A stretch of DNA of 64,000 bases. Source: Oscillospiraceae bacterium (GTDB taxonomy: Bacteria > Bacillota > Clostridia > Oscillospirales > Ruminococcaceae). The position numbers and the translations under genes were made by a program. Shown here piece after piece: positions 25,374 to 33,097 of this stretch (its first letter is position 1; every line of letters begins with the position of its first letter). The stretch spans positions 2,852,001 through 2,916,000 of the forward strand of contig CP107210.1 of assembly GCA_025757985.1 (NCBI GenBank), written 5' to 3'. A model generated the notes under the pieces. The model was not told the DNA's origin, ran no database searches, and was given only the letters and a program-made list of their open reading frames with translations.

Positions 25374-26777
25374 TTAAAAGCCGTGCTTCTCCATCAGCTT
25401 GCGGCCCATCAGGACGCCCATGACGGAGGCCATCATCAAACCGCGCGTCCAGCCGGAGGAATCGCCAAGGCAGTGCAGGCCGGCGATGTTCGTCTCCAAG
25501 TCGGTGTCCATCTTGACCTTGTTGGAGTAGAACTTCAGCTCAGGGCTGTACAGCAGCGTTTCGGGGCTGGCAAAGCCGGGCACGACCTCGTCCATCATCT
25601 TGATGAACTCGATGATGTTGACCATGGCGCGGTAGGGCATGGCAGCCGTGATGTCGCCGGCCACGGCGTCCTTCAAGGTCGGGCGCACATTGGTGCGGGC
25701 CAGCTCATTGGCCCAGGTGCGCTTGCCGTCCAGAATATCACCGTAGCGCTGCACCAGAATGTGGCCTGCGCCCAGCATGTTCGTCAGTTCGCCGACCTTC
25801 TGTGCGTAGGCGATGGGCTGGTTGAACGGCTCGGTGAAATTGTGGCTGACGAGGATCGCAAGGTTGGTGTTGTTGCTCTTCTTCTCCTTGAAGCTGTGGC
25901 CGTTGACAACGGCCAGATCGTTGTCGTAGTTTTCCTGCGCGACAAAGCCGCCGGGGTTCTGGCAGAAGGTGCGCACTTTGTTGCGCCACGGGGCCGGGTA
26001 GCCGATCAGCTTGCCCTCATACAGGACCTTGTTGATCTTCTCCATGATTTCGTTGCGGCACTCAACACGGACGCCGATGTCAACGGTGCCGGGCTTGTGG
26101 GCAATGTTGTGCTCGGCGCAGATCTTCTCCAGCCAGTCCGCGCCGCGGCGGCCGGTGGCAATGACGACCTGCTTGGCCAGCACATCGCGGGTGCCGTCCT
26201 TCTCACGCAGGCGCACGCCCTTGCAGACGGAATCCTCCAGAATGATGTTCTCGCACTCGGTGTTGAAGAGCATCTCCACACCGGCGGCAGCCAGATGGTT
26301 CTGGATATTGAGGTAGAGCTGCTGGGCTTTCTCGGTGCCAAGGTGGCGGATGGGGCAGTCAACCAGCTGCAGACCGGCCTGAATGGCACGCTTGCGGATG
26401 TCCTTGATGTCGGGGCCCTCGTAGATGCCCTCGACCTTCGGGTCGGCACCGAATTCCAGATAGATCTTATCGGTGTAGTCGATCAGCTCCTGCGCGAAAT
26501 CCTCGCCGATCAGGTCGGGCAGCTCGCCGCCGACCTGATAGGACAGCGAAAGCTTACCGTCCGAGAACGCACCCGCACCGGAAAAACCGGTCGTGATGGC
26601 GCAGGTCGGCTTGCAGTTGACGCAGACGCCGGTCTTGTCCTTGGGGCAGTGCCGCTTTTCCACGGGCTTACCCTTTTCGACAAGCAGGATCTTGTGGGGG
26701 GTGCTGCTTTTGCGCAGCAGCTCCAGTGCGGTAAAAATGCCGGCAGGGCCGGCGCCTACGATGATCAGATCATACAT
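25374..26777 (-). CDS. FAD-dependent oxidoreductase (COG2509-type)
   Basis: The 467-residue flavoprotein starts with a Rossmann dinucleotide site (DLIIVGAGPAGIFTALELL) and has a second site motif, VVIATGRRGADWL. A cysteine cluster, HCPKDKTGVCVNCKPTC (about residues 45-61), might hold a metal or act in redox. ITTGFSGAGAFSDGKLSLS and the C-terminal GDSSGWTRGLMMASVMGVLMG are characteristic of this uncharacterised family. AAAGGAG precedes the ATG. Monocistronic by position; the substrate is unknown. Confidence 0.85.
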   Translation of the reverse strand: MYDLIIVGAGPAGIFTALELLRKSSTPHKILLVEKGKPVEKRHCPKDKTGVCVNCKPTCAITTGFSGAGAFSDGKLSLSYQVGGELPDLIGEDFAQELIDYTDKIYLEFGADPKVEGIYEGPDIKDIRKRAIQAGLQLVDCPIRHLGTEKAQQLYLNIQNHLAAAGVEMLFNTECENIILEDSVCKGVRLREKDGTRDVLAKQVVIATGRRGADWLEKICAEHNIAHKPGTVDIGVRVECRNEIMEKINKVLYEGKLIGYPAPWRNKVRTFCQNPGGFVAQENYDNDLAVVNGHSFKEKKSNNTNLAILVSHNFTEPFNQPIAYAQKVGELTNMLGAGHILVQRYGDILDGKRTWANELARTNVRPTLKDAVAGDITAAMPYRAMVNIIEFIKMMDEVVPGFASPETLLYSPELKFYSNKVKMDTDLETNIAGLHCLGDSSGWTRGLMMASVMGVLMGRKLMEKHGF

Positions 26778-26848
26778 GGGTGGGGGTTCTCTCCTTTAAA
26801 AATAACTTGCGAACCTTCGCGCGGGAAACAGGATAAGGGCAAACGGAG

Positions 26849-26931
26849 CTTGTAGGGGCGGATTCTATATCCGCCCGTGCCCGTTTGCTGATGGCACGGC
26901 GCTGCGGGCGCATATAGAATGCGCCCCTACG
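26849..26931. repeat. type B inverted repeat
   Basis: TGTAGGGGCGGATTCTATAT and ATATAGAATGCGCCCCTAC form an inverted pair between two minus-strand genes. Confidence 0.78.
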
Positions 26932-26945
26932 GTGTCACGGAACGG

Positions 26946-27629
26946 TTATTCACCGTCCTCCGACACATCCTTGCTCTCGGCGTTGTAGACGACGGGGCCG
27001 TCCATGGGAATACCGCTCTCGGCGGCCTCGGCCTCGTCCAGTGCATCGCCGATGGCGGACATTGCGGCGCTTGCGGCGGCGTTGGCCATGCGGTCCAGCG
27101 TGCGCAGCTCCATGGCCGCATACAGCACGCAGCCCAGATTCAGCGCACCCTCGACAATGAGCAGGATGCCGCAGAGCATCGTCACGCCGATGGCGGCGTC
27201 AAAGGGGTGCAGCACCAGCACAACGCCCAGTGCAACCGAAACGAGGCTGAGCAACAGCAGCAGCCCCCATTTCTGCCCCTTGCGTTTGGCAAGGTCGATG
27301 GCGGTGCCGACGCGGCTCAGGCCGTCCACAACGATGAAGATGCCGAACACAACGGGCAGGAAGCTGGCAACCACCTGCGGTCTGACCAGCGTAAACACGC
27401 CGATGCACGCCGTAATGACGCCGCCCACCAGCATGAACGGCGCGGTGAAGCCTGTGCCGCGGATGCGCGCATACTGCACCAGACAGACAATGCCGGTGAT
27501 CAGCACAACAGCCCCGAAGGCGTAGCAGATCCAGAGCAGACTGGTCTGGGGCATGACGAGCAGCATCATGCCGATGACGATATACGCGATGCTCAGCAGC
27601 ATCATTCCGGTCTTGATATAGCGCAGCAT
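26946..27629 (-). CDS. DUF308/HdeD-family membrane protein
   Basis: A 227-residue integral membrane protein with six hydrophobic segments in pairs (GMMLLSIAYIVIGMMLLVMP, IVCLVQYARIRGTGFTAPFMLVGG and similar). It has the internal repeat of HdeD, an acid-stress protein of enterobacteria; the Firmicutes relatives are uncharacterised. The last 50 residues are soluble and acidic, ending in ESKDVSEDGE. An AAGGAGC lies before the ATG. The cytidylate-kinase-like gene is directly upstream in the same direction. Confidence 0.82.
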   Translation of the reverse strand: MLRYIKTGMMLLSIAYIVIGMMLLVMPQTSLLWICYAFGAVVLITGIVCLVQYARIRGTGFTAPFMLVGGVITACIGVFTLVRPQVVASFLPVVFGIFIVVDGLSRVGTAIDLAKRKGQKWGLLLLLSLVSVALGVVLVLHPFDAAIGVTMLCGILLIVEGALNLGCVLYAAMELRTLDRMANAAASAAMSAIGDALDEAEAAESGIPMDGPVVYNAESKDVSEDGE

Positions 27630-27666
27630 AGGCGGCAGCTCCTTTTTTTGTGCGGGCGGGCCCGCG

Positions 27667-28275
27667 TTATTTCTCGGCCGCCTGCATGGCCTTGGCAGCA
27701 GCCACGATCAGATCGGCGCAGGCCTCGCGGCCCAGAGTGGCGTTCAGGCAGAGGTCGTAGTTCTTGGCCTCGCCCCAGCGGTTTTCGGTATAGTAATTGT
27801 AGTAGCTTGCGCGGGCACGGTCATGCTTGGCCAGTTGGGTCTCCCACAGGCGGTCGGGCATGTCCTTGGCATCGGGGCGGGTCTTGGCAAATTCAATGCG
27901 GGCCTCCAGCGGCGCATAGACAAAGGTGCGCAGCACATTCTCCCGCTCACGCAGCACATAGTCGCCGCAGCGGCCCAGAATAACGCAGGGCCCCTTGGCG
28001 GCCAGCTCCTTGATGACATTGCTCTGCAGGATATAGACCTGATCGGCCAGCGGCATCGTGTTGCCCATCATGTACAGGCTGTAGATCAGGCTGCCGCTGC
28101 GCTGGTTCTCACTGGCGGCAATGGCCTCCTCGGTCAGGCCGCTCTTTTTGGCCGCAAGGGTGATCAGCTCCTTGTTGTACAGGGGGATACCCAGCTTGTC
28201 GGCAACGGCCTGTGCAATTTCACTGCCGCCGGATGCGTACTCACGCGCCATAGTAATGACCATAGGTTCCTTCAT
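27667..28275 (-). CDS. cytidylate kinase-like protein
   Basis: The 202-residue P-loop protein starts MKEPMVITMAREYASGG; the loop SGGSEIAQ replaces the classical Walker A and is the mark of the cytidylate kinase-like family (PF13189). VILGRCGDYVLRERENVL and LYNKELITLAAKKSGL are further family segments. These proteins are distinct from the housekeeping Cmk and have no settled substrate. ATG at 28275 was chosen because GAGGTG lies 6-11 bases upstream; the frame continues to 28314 without a ribosome-binding site. Confidence 0.82.
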   Translation of the reverse strand: MKEPMVITMAREYASGGSEIAQAVADKLGIPLYNKELITLAAKKSGLTEEAIAASENQRSGSLIYSLYMMGNTMPLADQVYILQSNVIKELAAKGPCVILGRCGDYVLRERENVLRTFVYAPLEARIEFAKTRPDAKDMPDRLWETQLAKHDRARASYYNYYTENRWGEAKNYDLCLNATLGREACADLIVAAAKAMQAAEK

Positions 28276-28387
28276 ACTGATACACCTCGCTAATATTTTG
28301 TATAGTATGCGCAAAAAGACATACTACTCTGCTTGTATTATACCCTTAAATTGTGGAAAACGCAAGAAGATTTGCCGGAATTTTGCC

Positions 28388-28431
28388 GTGCAGGGGCGGA
28401 TGCAGGTCGATGCAAGCATCGACCCCTACAA
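28388..28431. repeat. short type B repeat
   Basis: GTGCAGGGGCGGATGCAGGT and ATGCAAGCATCGACCCCTAC contain the GATGCAAGCATC palindrome, bordering a terminator. Confidence 0.65.
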
Positions 28432-28464
28432 TAAAAACTGCCCGCGGCAGAACACCGCGGGCAG
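28431..28464 (-). terminator. terminator of the SPFH gene
   Basis: On the minus strand CTGCCCGCGG, a short loop and CCGCGGGCAG are followed by TTTTTAT. Confidence 0.88.
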
Positions 28465-28484
28465 GAAAAACAGAATGCTGAATT

Positions 28485-29378
28485 TTATTCGGTCACTTCG
28501 CCGGAAATCTCCTTGATGGCGGAAACCGTTGCCGCCAGATTCTGCATGTCGCTGGGCACGATCAGCTTCGTGGCCTTGCCGTCAGCGACCTTCTCCATGG
28601 CCTCCATGCTGCGCAGGGCCAAATAGTTGTGGTTCGGGTTCGCCTCGTTGATCATGCGGATGGCATCGGCCTGCGCCTTCTGCACGGTCAGCAGCGCCTC
28701 GGCCTCACCTTCGGCCTCGCGGATGCGCTGCTGCTTCACGGCCTCGGCGCGCAGGATGGCGGATTCCTTTTCGCCCTCGGCGCGGGTGATGGCGGCCTGC
28801 TTCTCACCTTCGGCCAGCAGGATGGACGCGCGCTTCTCGCGGTCGGCCTTCATCTGCTTCTCCATCGCCTGACGGATCTCGACCGGCGGCTCGATGTTTT
28901 TCAGCTCAACGCGGTTGACCTTGATGCCCCAGCGGTCGGTGGCCTCGTCGAGGCTGGCGGTGATCTTCGTGTTGATGAGGTCACGGCTCGTCAGCGTCTC
29001 GTCCAGCGTCATCGAGCCGATGATGTCACGCAGGGTCGTGGCGGACAGGTTCTCGATGGCCTGAATCGGGCGGTTCACGCCGTAGGCGTACATCTTCGCG
29101 TCGAATACCTGAAAGAAGACGACGGTGTCGATCATCATGGTGACGTTGTCGCGGGTGATGACGGGCTGCGGGGGGAAGTCGGCGGCCTCCTCCTTCAGCG
29201 AGACTTTGCGGGAGATGCGCTCAACAAACGGCGTGCGGATGTGCAGGCCCGCGCCCCATGTGTCCTTGTAGACGCCGAGCCACTCGGTGACATAGGCGTT
29301 GGACTGGGGGACGATGACGATGCAGCGCACCAGCACCACAAGAATAACGATGAGCAAAAGGGCAAAAATGAACAGCAT
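28485..29378 (-). CDS. SPFH/band 7 (stomatin-like) membrane protein
   Basis: The 297-residue protein has one N-terminal membrane helix (MLFIFALLLIVILVVLVRC), the SPFH domain (VPQSNAYVTEWLGVYKDTWG, VITRDNVTMMIDTVVFFQV) and a long Ala/Glu-rich coiled coil (about 175-240). It resembles QmcA and slipins, scaffold proteins of membrane microdomains. It is 17 bases downstream of an NfeD gene, and the NfeD-stomatin pair is a conserved operon across bacteria. Confidence 0.92.
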   Translation of the reverse strand: MLFIFALLLIVILVVLVRCIVIVPQSNAYVTEWLGVYKDTWGAGLHIRTPFVERISRKVSLKEEAADFPPQPVITRDNVTMMIDTVVFFQVFDAKMYAYGVNRPIQAIENLSATTLRDIIGSMTLDETLTSRDLINTKITASLDEATDRWGIKVNRVELKNIEPPVEIRQAMEKQMKADREKRASILLAEGEKQAAITRAEGEKESAILRAEAVKQQRIREAEGEAEALLTVQKAQADAIRMINEANPNHNYLALRSMEAMEKVADGKATKLIVPSDMQNLAATVSAIKEISGEVTE

Positions 29379-29395
29379 AGAGTCTCCTCCTTTTT

Positions 29396-29845
29396 TTAAA
29401 CCGCGGCCGCATCGGCGGTCACGGGAACTACGATAAGCACGGCACCGTCCACGGCGGTGACCTGACAGCGCGTACCCTTGGCAAGCGGCACACCGGCGCG
29501 GGCCTGCCAGTCAAGGCCGTCCACCCGCACGCGGCCCGGCATGCCGGGCTCAATATCCACCAGCACAACGCCCTGCTTGCCGATGGTCAGCGGCGAGCCG
29601 TTTGTGACAGGGGGCTGCGCATGGCCGCGGCGGCGCAGCAGGCCGGGCACCATCAGCGCCAGCGTCACGGCGGAAACTACGGCAAAGACCAGCAGCTGCC
29701 AGCCGAAGCTGACGGTGAACAGGCTGACGACCATAGCCGCCGCCGCGCCCACGGCAAACCAGACCGAGACAAGGGCCGTGGTGGCGGCCTCGACCGCGAT
29801 AAAGGCAACGATGGCAGCCAGCCAGAGTATCGTATCAAACCACAT
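29396..29845 (-). CDS. NfeD-family membrane protein
   Basis: A 149-residue short NfeD: three or four helices in the first 85 residues, then an OB-fold domain with IGKQGVVLVDIEPGMPGRVRVDGLDWQA. It partners the SPFH protein encoded just downstream. ATG at 29845 follows GAAGGGAG; the frame extends to 29872 with no better start. Short NfeD proteins lack the ClpP-like protease domain, as here. Confidence 0.88.
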   Translation of the reverse strand: MWFDTILWLAAIVAFIAVEAATTALVSVWFAVGAAAAMVVSLFTVSFGWQLLVFAVVSAVTLALMVPGLLRRRGHAQPPVTNGSPLTIGKQGVVLVDIEPGMPGRVRVDGLDWQARAGVPLAKGTRCQVTAVDGAVLIVVPVTADAAAV

Positions 29846-29926
29846 AAAAAACACTCCCTTCTGCAGGATCATCTTGTGAACACTGTAACATTCTGCCGTT
29901 GTTCTGTCAAGATTTTGACAAAAATT

Positions 29927-30361
29927 TTACAGCAGCGCCGCAAAGGTGTCCTCGTTGTACACCTGCACCCCGTTGGCCTTCAAAAGGGCTGCGGTCAGGC
30001 CGTCCCCGCTGATTCTGCGGTGGCGGAAGGTCCCGTCGTAGATCGTGCCGCTGCCGCAGCTGGGGCTGTTGGCCTTCAGGATGGCGGTGCGGCAGTTGTA
30101 CAGCCGGGCCAGCTGCAGGGCGGCCTCGGCCCCGCGGCGGTATTGCGCCGTCACATCGGCTCCGGCCTCGGTCAGGACACGGTCGCCGCAGCGCTCGGCC
30201 GGCGGGCGGGGCGTGGGCAGGCCACCGTAGACCTCGGGACAGACAGGGATCAGGGTGTGGCCGCTCTGCTGCAGGGCCTGCAGCAGGGCGGGGCAGGCGT
30301 TGTCGCCGCCGGAGTATTTGCAGGCGATGCCCAGCAGGCAGGCGCTGACGAGGATATTCAT
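29927..30361 (-). CDS. DUF523 family protein
   Basis: The 144-residue protein shows the DUF523 pattern: MNILVSACLLGIACKYSGG at the start, VCPEVYGGLPTPRPPAE in the middle and ILKANSPSCGSGTIYDGTF, with conserved cysteines (Cys8, Cys14 and the SPSCG cysteine). Function is unestablished, although some homologues are fused to or adjacent to other DNA or tRNA genes. It is divergent from the AI-2E family gene. Confidence 0.85.
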   Translation of the reverse strand: MNILVSACLLGIACKYSGGDNACPALLQALQQSGHTLIPVCPEVYGGLPTPRPPAERCGDRVLTEAGADVTAQYRRGAEAALQLARLYNCRTAILKANSPSCGSGTIYDGTFRHRRISGDGLTAALLKANGVQVYNEDTFAALL

Positions 30362-30427
30362 AAAAGCACCGGCTTTCCGTAAAATATGCGTTACAGACAG
30401 TGTAACATAAAAAGGGGAGGGACTGCA

Positions 30428-31579
30428 ATGAAAAACTGGTTGGAGCGCACGCCCCGCACAATGGGCGATTGGCTGGCACTGGCGGCAGGCACGGCGCTGC
30501 TGCTGGCGGCGGCAGGGCAGCTGCCGGGTCTGCTGCGCGCCGCAGCAGGACTGCTGGCACTGCTTGCGCCGTTCGGCTGGGGGCTGGTGCTGGCCTATGT
30601 GCTGGACATTCCCACCCGCTTTTTTGCAGCAAAGCTGTTCGGCGGGCGGCGCGGCGGGGCGCTGGCGGTCAGCTATGCGCTGCTGTTTGGGGTGCTGGCC
30701 CTGCTGGCGGCGCTGGTCGTGCCCCAGTTGGTGCAGAGCCTGACCGCCTTTGCCGGGCGGCTGGGCGCGTATGAGGAAACGCTGCGCCGTCTGCTGGCCT
30801 GGGTGCAGGCAACCTTCGGCATCGACACGGCCACCGCCGGGCGGCTGGTGCAGGCTGCGGGGCGCGCCCTGCAGGGCTGGCTGGCTGCGCTGTCCCGCAC
30901 GGCGGCGCAGTCAGCGGCCAAGGCTGCATCCGGTGCGGCGGGGGCGGCAGCGGATGCCTTTGTTACGCTGGCCGTCAGCATCTATCTGCTGTCCGGCAAG
31001 GCTGAGCTACTGCAGGCGGCGCGGTGCTGCCTGCGGGCCGCCCTGCCGCCCGGTGCGGCTGCGGGGGTGCTTTCGGTCTGCCGGCTGGCAAACCGTATCT
31101 TCAGCGGCTATCTCGGCGGGCAGCTGGTCGATGCCCTGCTGGTCGGCGGCGAGACCTTTGCGCTCATGTCGATCTTCGGGCTGGAGTATGCCCCGCTGCT
31201 GGCGGTGCTGGTCGGGATGACGAACATTGTGCCGGTGCTGGGGCCGTTCCTCGGCGCGGTGCCGGGTATTGTGATTTTGCTGCTGGAGGCCCCGTGGAAG
31301 GCGGCGGAGTTTGCCATCATCATCTTTGTGGTCCAGCAGGTGGACGGCAACTTTATTGCGCCGCGTATTCTGGGCGGTGCCACCGGCCTGCCCGGGCTGG
31401 GGGTGCTGCTGGCCATCGTGGTGGGCGGGGCGTGGTTCGGCATCCCCGGCATGGTGCTGGGCGTGCCGACGCTGGCTGTGCTGGCGGCGCTGGCCCGGCA
31501 GGCGGTGGGGGCCGGGCTGACCGCACGCGGCCTTGATGCAGACGGTGCCCCCGCCCGTAAAGACCCGCCCCCGCAATAG
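30428..31579 (+). CDS. AI-2E/TerC-type (PerM family) permease 1
   Basis: A 383-residue membrane protein of the AI-2E transporter (PF01594) family with about eight helices. PFGWGLVLAYVLDIPTRFF near the N-terminus, MTNIVPVLGPFLGAVPGIVIL and VDGNFIAPRILGGATGLPGLGVLLAIVVGG are family signatures. AAAGGGGAGGG precedes the ATG at 30428. Transport of AI-2 is shown only for TqsA; other members carry other solutes. A second paralogue follows, transcribed from its own promoter. Confidence 0.88.
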   Translation: MKNWLERTPRTMGDWLALAAGTALLLAAAGQLPGLLRAAAGLLALLAPFGWGLVLAYVLDIPTRFFAAKLFGGRRGGALAVSYALLFGVLALLAALVVPQLVQSLTAFAGRLGAYEETLRRLLAWVQATFGIDTATAGRLVQAAGRALQGWLAALSRTAAQSAAKAASGAAGAAADAFVTLAVSIYLLSGKAELLQAARCCLRAALPPGAAAGVLSVCRLANRIFSGYLGGQLVDALLVGGETFALMSIFGLEYAPLLAVLVGMTNIVPVLGPFLGAVPGIVILLLEAPWKAAEFAIIIFVVQQVDGNFIAPRILGGATGLPGLGVLLAIVVGGAWFGIPGMVLGVPTLAVLAALARQAVGAGLTARGLDADGAPARKDPPPQ

Positions 31580-31622
31580 CGGGTGCTGCCCTGCCGCCCG
31601 AAGAAAATTCACACCTTATCTA

Positions 31623-31651
31623 TTGCAATGCGCCCGTGTATGGCATACAAT
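31623..31651 (+). promoter_or_regulatory. promoter of the second AI-2E-family gene
   Basis: TTGCAA at 31623-31628 and TACAAT at 31646-31651, 17 bases apart, about 50 bases ahead of the TTG start. Confidence 0.65.
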
Positions 31652-31702
31652 GTCAATAATGCGGTCATTCCGCAGATTTTATGACAAAGAGGGGCGGAGC
31701 AT

Positions 31703-32881
31703 TTGAACGAAAAACACATCTGGTCCAAAAGGCCGGAGTCTATGCTGGACTGGTTCTGCGTGGTCGGGGCCTGTATTGCATTTTACCTGCTTTTGAACAA
31801 TCTGGGGTATTTCCTTGGGCGCATCGGCATTTTTATCAACATTCTGTCGCCGTTTGCGGGCGGCATCGTCATCGCCTATATCCTTGACCCGATGGTCAAA
31901 TTCTTCTATATCAAATTGTTCAAGGAGAAGAAGGGCACGCGCGGCTTTGCCATCCTGCTGGCCTACGCCGTGGCGATCCTGCTGCTTATGCTGCTGGCCT
32001 GGCTGGTCGTGCCGCAGATCGTAAACAGCATCGGTATGCTGTTCACGAACTTCCCCAGCTACATACAGGGCGTGCAGGAAATGCTGCTCTATGTCCAGAG
32101 CGAGTACGGCATCGACCTGCAGCAGGCCACTAAAATGCTCGATGATTCCGAGGCCATGGTCAAGGAAATCTATACGATGGCCACCGATGCCATGCCGCAG
32201 ATCGTGGCAAGCATCGGCAGCGTGGCGTCCAACTTTGTGGCAATCTTTACCTCGATCGCGGCCAGCATCTACATGCTGGCGGACAAGGACCATCTGCTGC
32301 ACCAGCTGCGCACGCTGGCGCACGCCTTCCTGCCGGAGAAGGTGGCCTCCAACACGCTGCGCATCTGCCACTACGCCAATGTAAACTTTACGGGCTTTTT
32401 TGTGGGCAAGATCATCGACTCCGCCATCATCGGTGTTATCACCTTTGTAGCCATGACGATCCTGCGGCTTGACTTTGCCGTGCTGATCAGCGTATTTATC
32501 GGCATTACGAACATCATCCCGGTGTTCGGTCCCTTTATCGGCGCGATCCCAAGCGTGTTTATCCTGCTGCTGATAGATCCGCTGCAGGCGGTCATCTTCT
32601 GTGTGCTGATCCTCATCATCCAGCAGCTGGACGGCAACTTCATCGGCCCCAAGATCCTCGGGTCGTCCATCGGCATCTCGGCACTGTGGATCCTCTTTTC
32701 GATCGTGGTCGGCGGCGATCTGTTCGGCATCGTCGGCATGGTCGTGGGCGTGCCGGTCTTTGCCACCCTCTATGGTCTGGCGCAGGAGTTTGTCCATTAC
32801 GCGCTGGATAAGCGCGGCATCGACAGCGAGGGCAACCCGGTAGAACACGAAGCCGAAGATACAGAAAATGTGTTTGAGTAA
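31703..32881 (+). CDS. AI-2E/PerM-family permease 2
   Basis: The 392-residue paralogue of the preceding gene shows VAMTILRLDFAVLISVFIGI, TNIIPVFGPFIGAIPSVFILL and QLDGNFIGPKILGSSIGISALW. The start is TTG at 31703 with AAAGAGGGGCGG upstream. No earlier start is in frame near a ribosome-binding site. The tail is acidic (EAEDTENVFE). Tandem PerM paralogues suggest duplication followed by divergence; overall GC is lower than in copy 1. Confidence 0.88.
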   Translation: MNEKHIWSKRPESMLDWFCVVGACIAFYLLLNNLGYFLGRIGIFINILSPFAGGIVIAYILDPMVKFFYIKLFKEKKGTRGFAILLAYAVAILLLMLLAWLVVPQIVNSIGMLFTNFPSYIQGVQEMLLYVQSEYGIDLQQATKMLDDSEAMVKEIYTMATDAMPQIVASIGSVASNFVAIFTSIAASIYMLADKDHLLHQLRTLAHAFLPEKVASNTLRICHYANVNFTGFFVGKIIDSAIIGVITFVAMTILRLDFAVLISVFIGITNIIPVFGPFIGAIPSVFILLLIDPLQAVIFCVLILIIQQLDGNFIGPKILGSSIGISALWILFSIVVGGDLFGIVGMVVGVPVFATLYGLAQEFVHYALDKRGIDSEGNPVEHEAEDTENVFE

Positions 32882-32895
32882 AGGGGGACGAAAGC

Positions 32896-33026
32896 CCCTC
32901 AGGCCTCGTAAACTCGGCCAGCTCCCCACTTTGTGAGGAGCCTCTTTGCGCGGGCTTTGCCCGCGTGAAAGCCTCCTCGCATAGCGGGGAGGTGGCCGAG
33001 CGTCAGCGATGGCCGGAGGGGCTCAG
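32896..33026. repeat. type C repeat (CTCCTCGCATAGCGGGGAGG family)
   Basis: CCCCTCAGGCCTCGTAAACT with CTCGGCCAGCTCCCC at the left, a GCGCGGGCTTTGCCCGCG hairpin in the middle, and CCTCCTCGCATAGCGGGGAG with GTGGCCGAG at the right. The ends are imperfect inverted copies. Related to 17179-17312. Confidence 0.72.
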
Positions 33027-33044
33027 CCCGCTTACTACAAAAAT

Positions 33045-33092
33045 AAGCCGCTGTTTACAGCATACGCACTGTAAACAGCGGCTTTTCTTTTT
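33045..33092. terminator. bidirectional terminator between the permease and mfd
   Basis: AAGCCGCTGTTTACAG and CTGTAAACAGCGGCTT form a 16-base stem; TTTTCTTTTT follows on the plus strand and an AT-rich run on the other side. Confidence 0.93.
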
Positions 33093-33097
33093 GCTAT